NCBI GenBank assembly: GCA_029204225.1
Contig: CM055101.1
Span: 42,988,927-43,052,926, forward strand
Source: Diphasiastrum complanatum
Lineage: Eukaryota; Streptophyta; Lycopodiopsida; Lycopodiales; Lycopodiaceae
Reading direction: 5' to 3'
Length of the DNA stretch: 64,000 nt
Shown here: positions 61,217 to 64,000 of the stretch, piece by piece
Numbering within the stretch: position 1 is the stretch's first letter
Layout of the letters: the number at the start of each line of letters is the position of its first letter
The notes under the pieces: generated by a model
Database searches by the model: none
What the model was told of the DNA's origin: nothing
Seen by the model: the letters and a program-made list of their open reading frames with translations, nothing else
Translations under genes and position numbers: made by a program

Positions 61217-61907
61217 TGTTGGAGGATATGCAAGATTAATACCACATTTCTAGCCTATTTAGTTTACCCTATTTATTTTACTTGAATGCTGATTCCTACA
61301 TTAATCCACAAAAAAAAAAACTAATCCACTCTAGGAAAGCAGCAAATCTAATCCGCTCTACAATCCACAACCACACACAAAGGAGGGAAGGGCAAGACAT
61401 AAATGCATCACTCAAGAAACAAGCATGATCAAGGAGCTCAATGGTTGCACCAAACTCTTGAAGGCTCTTCTCATTTCAGCATGAAGTAGATACAATACAC
61501 AAAAAGCCCCTCTTCACAAAGAAGGAGTCTCTTAAATAAGCAAGGGAGCTCCTTAGGTGGCATCCTAGTGGAATTCCACATTTCACAAATTACAAGTGGA
61601 ATAATGCTCTCCACTAGAGGTCACCATCAAAAGGTGGCTCACTCTACTTTCTTTAAGAGGGGTCTACTTGCGTTTATTACATTTGCCTAGAAATACTAGT
61701 TCCTACATGGTCATTCCATCTTCCGGGATTCACCATGAGGCTTACACAGTTCTTGCTTGTCATTACTACTAGTATTCCTCGGCTCTCATATTCAGCTCTC
61801 AGTCTTCGTTCGTCTTGTCTTCTCAGAGACCTCCTCGGTCTAAGGTGAGAGGTGCTCTTGAGTTGCTCTGTCCGAGTATCTTGGGAATTCATCAGAATCA
61901 GCCAACA
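61217..61907. repeat. Putative LTR, TGTTGG...CCAACA
   Basis: This segment starts TGTTGGAGGATATGC and ends CAGCCAACA, the mirror termini typical of LTRs, about 691 bp long. No primer-binding site is visible at either side and no second copy lies in the window, so orientation and ownership are open. It may be a solo LTR, or the 5' LTR of the gypsy element to its right. Confidence 0.4.
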
Positions 61908-62600
61908 TCATCCCACCCCTAATGTGTTGCAAGGCCCACTACAGCTCATATTGGATGATGTCGCTCTGTTTTCGCATTGGTGTCTTCAATTGTCACTTGG
62001 AAAAGCGTAGATCTTGTTTGCTTACATAAAACCAAGTGCTTATTGTTGCCAGTCTTTATCAAAAAACTACTTTATGCAATCTATCGCAATTTAACCAGAA
62101 TGTCTTATTGCTGAAATTGGTTGACATTCTCAAAATTTGGAGAGCTCCCAACAGCTTTACAACTTGCATGCTCGAGTGCTTTTCGCATGTCTCTTTGTTT
62201 TGTCACTTGTACCTGCCATTGATGGCTTCATCTTTGGTTTCTTGGCAGGTTCTAACTTTTGGGAGGTCTGTATCCTCCATTTGCTTATGGGTATTTATGT
62301 GGTTCTTCTCTCAGTTAAAGTTCCAGTCTCAAAGAGAACCTTCATTCTGCAGGTTGGACAAACTTCGATTATCAGTCTCAAGGGGATGGACTCATCATAA
62401 AAAATTTGGTGGTAGGAACATTTTTGGATGGACGGTTTGGTAACGGTAAAGAAACATAATGAAATCTTGGTGGTAGGGTGAAGAAACTGATAGTTCTACA
62501 GTTGCAGCCTTGGACCTTGCAATGTCGAGCTTGACCACCACTTGTTGGGTGAGGAGCTCGCTTTATTTTACAGGTTCACAGTTGGCTTCATCTTTCTTTT
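61908..62600. other. Stretch between the putative LTR and gypsy gag-pol
   Basis: No recognisable gag core. Short frames near 62036-62443 lack family features. Confidence 0.35.
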
Positions 62601-64000
62601 TCTACAGCTCTTTCTTTTGATCCATTACCCTTGATGTTGGTCACCAGAGCACAGAAGCAGAAAGAACCGATAGTAGATCTAGTACCTGCTGATTCTATAT
62701 CATTAATTGATATGCCAATAGCATCTGGAGTCTATCCAAATCTTCATGCAGAAAAAAGAAGACATCAGGATATGAGGCAGTGGATTAAACATCTACAAGA
62801 AGAAGAGAAGCTTGAAGCTGCTAGAGCAACAACCGAAGTTTGTTCTTCACCATTGTAGCCACTGAATAATTCACGTACAAATATGAATGCTCAGTCGCAT
62901 TATCATGAAGAACCCTTCAAGATGACTGAATCAGAAGCACTGCAAACAGAACTGCTCATGAATATTTTGTCTAGTAAGATCAGTATTTCATTGGGAGAGA
63001 TCCTGAAGTTGGTGCCAAAAGCAAAAGAAGTATTAGCGCAAAAGTTAACTCAAGTTGAACTAGAAGTCCATTAGGAGCCACTTTTTTGTGCTGGATTTGA
63101 AGAATCTAATGAAGTACTCCATGTCGGAGCAGCTTGGAAAAGTGAACAAAAAAATATCACCCTACCGATACAACATAGACAATTTCCTAATGAAGCAGCT
63201 ATGATAGATGGCAATTTGGGAGTTAACCTGATTTCTACAAAGCTATGTGCAAAATGGGGCCTTACAAAGATAAACTTTGTGACTTTTTCCATTAAGCTAC
63301 CTAATCAAACAACAGTTCGTCCGCGAGGAATGGTTGAAGATATATCTATCAGAATTGTCGGAGTACAATTTGTCATTACTTTCATAGTAATGGACTTACC
63401 AGAAGCACCAAATGTCTACCAAGTCCTATTGGGACGCCCATGGTTACGAGTTGCGCAAGTGATTCATAACTGGGGTACCGGGAAAATCACTTTTGAAAAT
63501 CGTGAACGTGCAGTCAAGGTTGATCCTGCAACTTGGACTATCAAACCAGTGGTTCAAAAAGAGGATGATGATTCATCATCAACGGATCATACTTGTGACA
63601 CACTAGAAAAAAATTTGGGAGTTCATTACGATTCTCAAACCGATACTATCAACTAGAATAAAGCTCTTGCAACGATTGACTGTACAACAGGATATATGTG
63701 TCAACAAGATAATCAGTCAGATTTGAGCGAGATTTCATTATTGGATCGAACCTTGGATACACCGATCACTTTTCCATTGAATGTACTGAATGTAGCTTGG
63801 ATATCAACGGAACCTATACCAGATCTGATTGAAGATGAACTCATTCCCAAGAGTCATGCTTTGCCTTATGATGACAATGCATAACTTACTAATGAGCATA
63901 TTCTAAATCATATGGATCCGACAAGATTTGGAGTGCATAATATTCCTGATGAACCAACAATAAAACCACCAAAAATAGTTATATTGAAGGAAGACAGGAT
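62601..64000 (+). pseudogene. Ty3/gypsy gag end and aspartic protease, runs off the window
   Basis: Successive frames read LVTRAQKQKEPIVDLVP, then HQDMRQWIKHLQEEEKLE, KISISLGEILKLVPKAKEVL, FEESNEVLHVGAAWKS and the protease active-site region AMIDGNLGVNLISTKLCAKWG (63200-63260), ending VYQVLLGRPWLRVAQVIHNW, the conserved LLGRPWL flap-end block. These are aspartic-protease features of plant gypsy elements of the Tat/Athila type. Three stops interrupt (near 62856, 63072 and 63654), so the copy is dead. RT, RNase H and integrase would lie beyond the right edge. A relative in the opposite orientation lies at 45060-46027. Confidence 0.7.

Overview
This looks like nuclear DNA of a vascular land plant with a large, retrotransposon-rich genome. 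The evidence is a spliced gene for a plastid carotenoid enzyme, introns up to 8.3 kb, long (GA)n tracts, and decayed Ty1/copia, Ty3/gypsy and hAT elements covering most of the rest. A gymnosperm or fern would fit, but the sequence alone does not settle this.

The one intact host gene is on the + strand at 21458-42476. It encodes zeta-carotene desaturase (ZDS) in 14 coding exons that I could place to the base; joined they give a 597-residue protein with a plastid transit peptide and an N-terminal FAD-binding motif. Its upstream region carries a perfect palindromic G-box. Intron 3 ends with a tandem duplication that creates a decoy copy of the start of exon 4. Intron 4 (8.3 kb) has absorbed a whole hAT transposase gene, a 5'-truncated Ty3/gypsy chromovirus and a second hAT exon fragment on the other strand.

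Left arm (1-21 kb): an uncharacterised two-gene element with tail-to-tail overlapping genes (1-3.4 kb); a minus-strand Ty3/gypsy (3.9-7.7 kb) whose LTR abuts a minus-strand hAT transposase pseudogene mid-coding (7.7-9.8 kb); a copia element that lost most of pol (11.3-14.4 kb); microsatellites; gag-like, copia RT and endonuclease-like fragments (17-20.6 kb).

Right arm (43-64 kb): gypsy gag and protease fragments, a second copia relative (46-48.7 kb), a further copia LTR and primer site (49.0-49.7 kb), a minus-strand gypsy gag, a gypsy leader split by a third copia insertion with very short direct repeats (51.75-55.65 kb), a 138-bp (CT)n tract, a reverse-transcriptase remnant of a Penelope-like or related non-LTR type (58-59.2 kb), an unrecognised decayed ORF behind a TATA-like site (59.7-60.6 kb), and a gypsy gag-protease region running off the right edge.

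Apart from ZDS almost everything is mobile DNA in decay. I see no CRISPR array, tRNA, rRNA or host gene cluster. The least familiar material is the two-gene element at the left edge and the decoy exon in ZDS.
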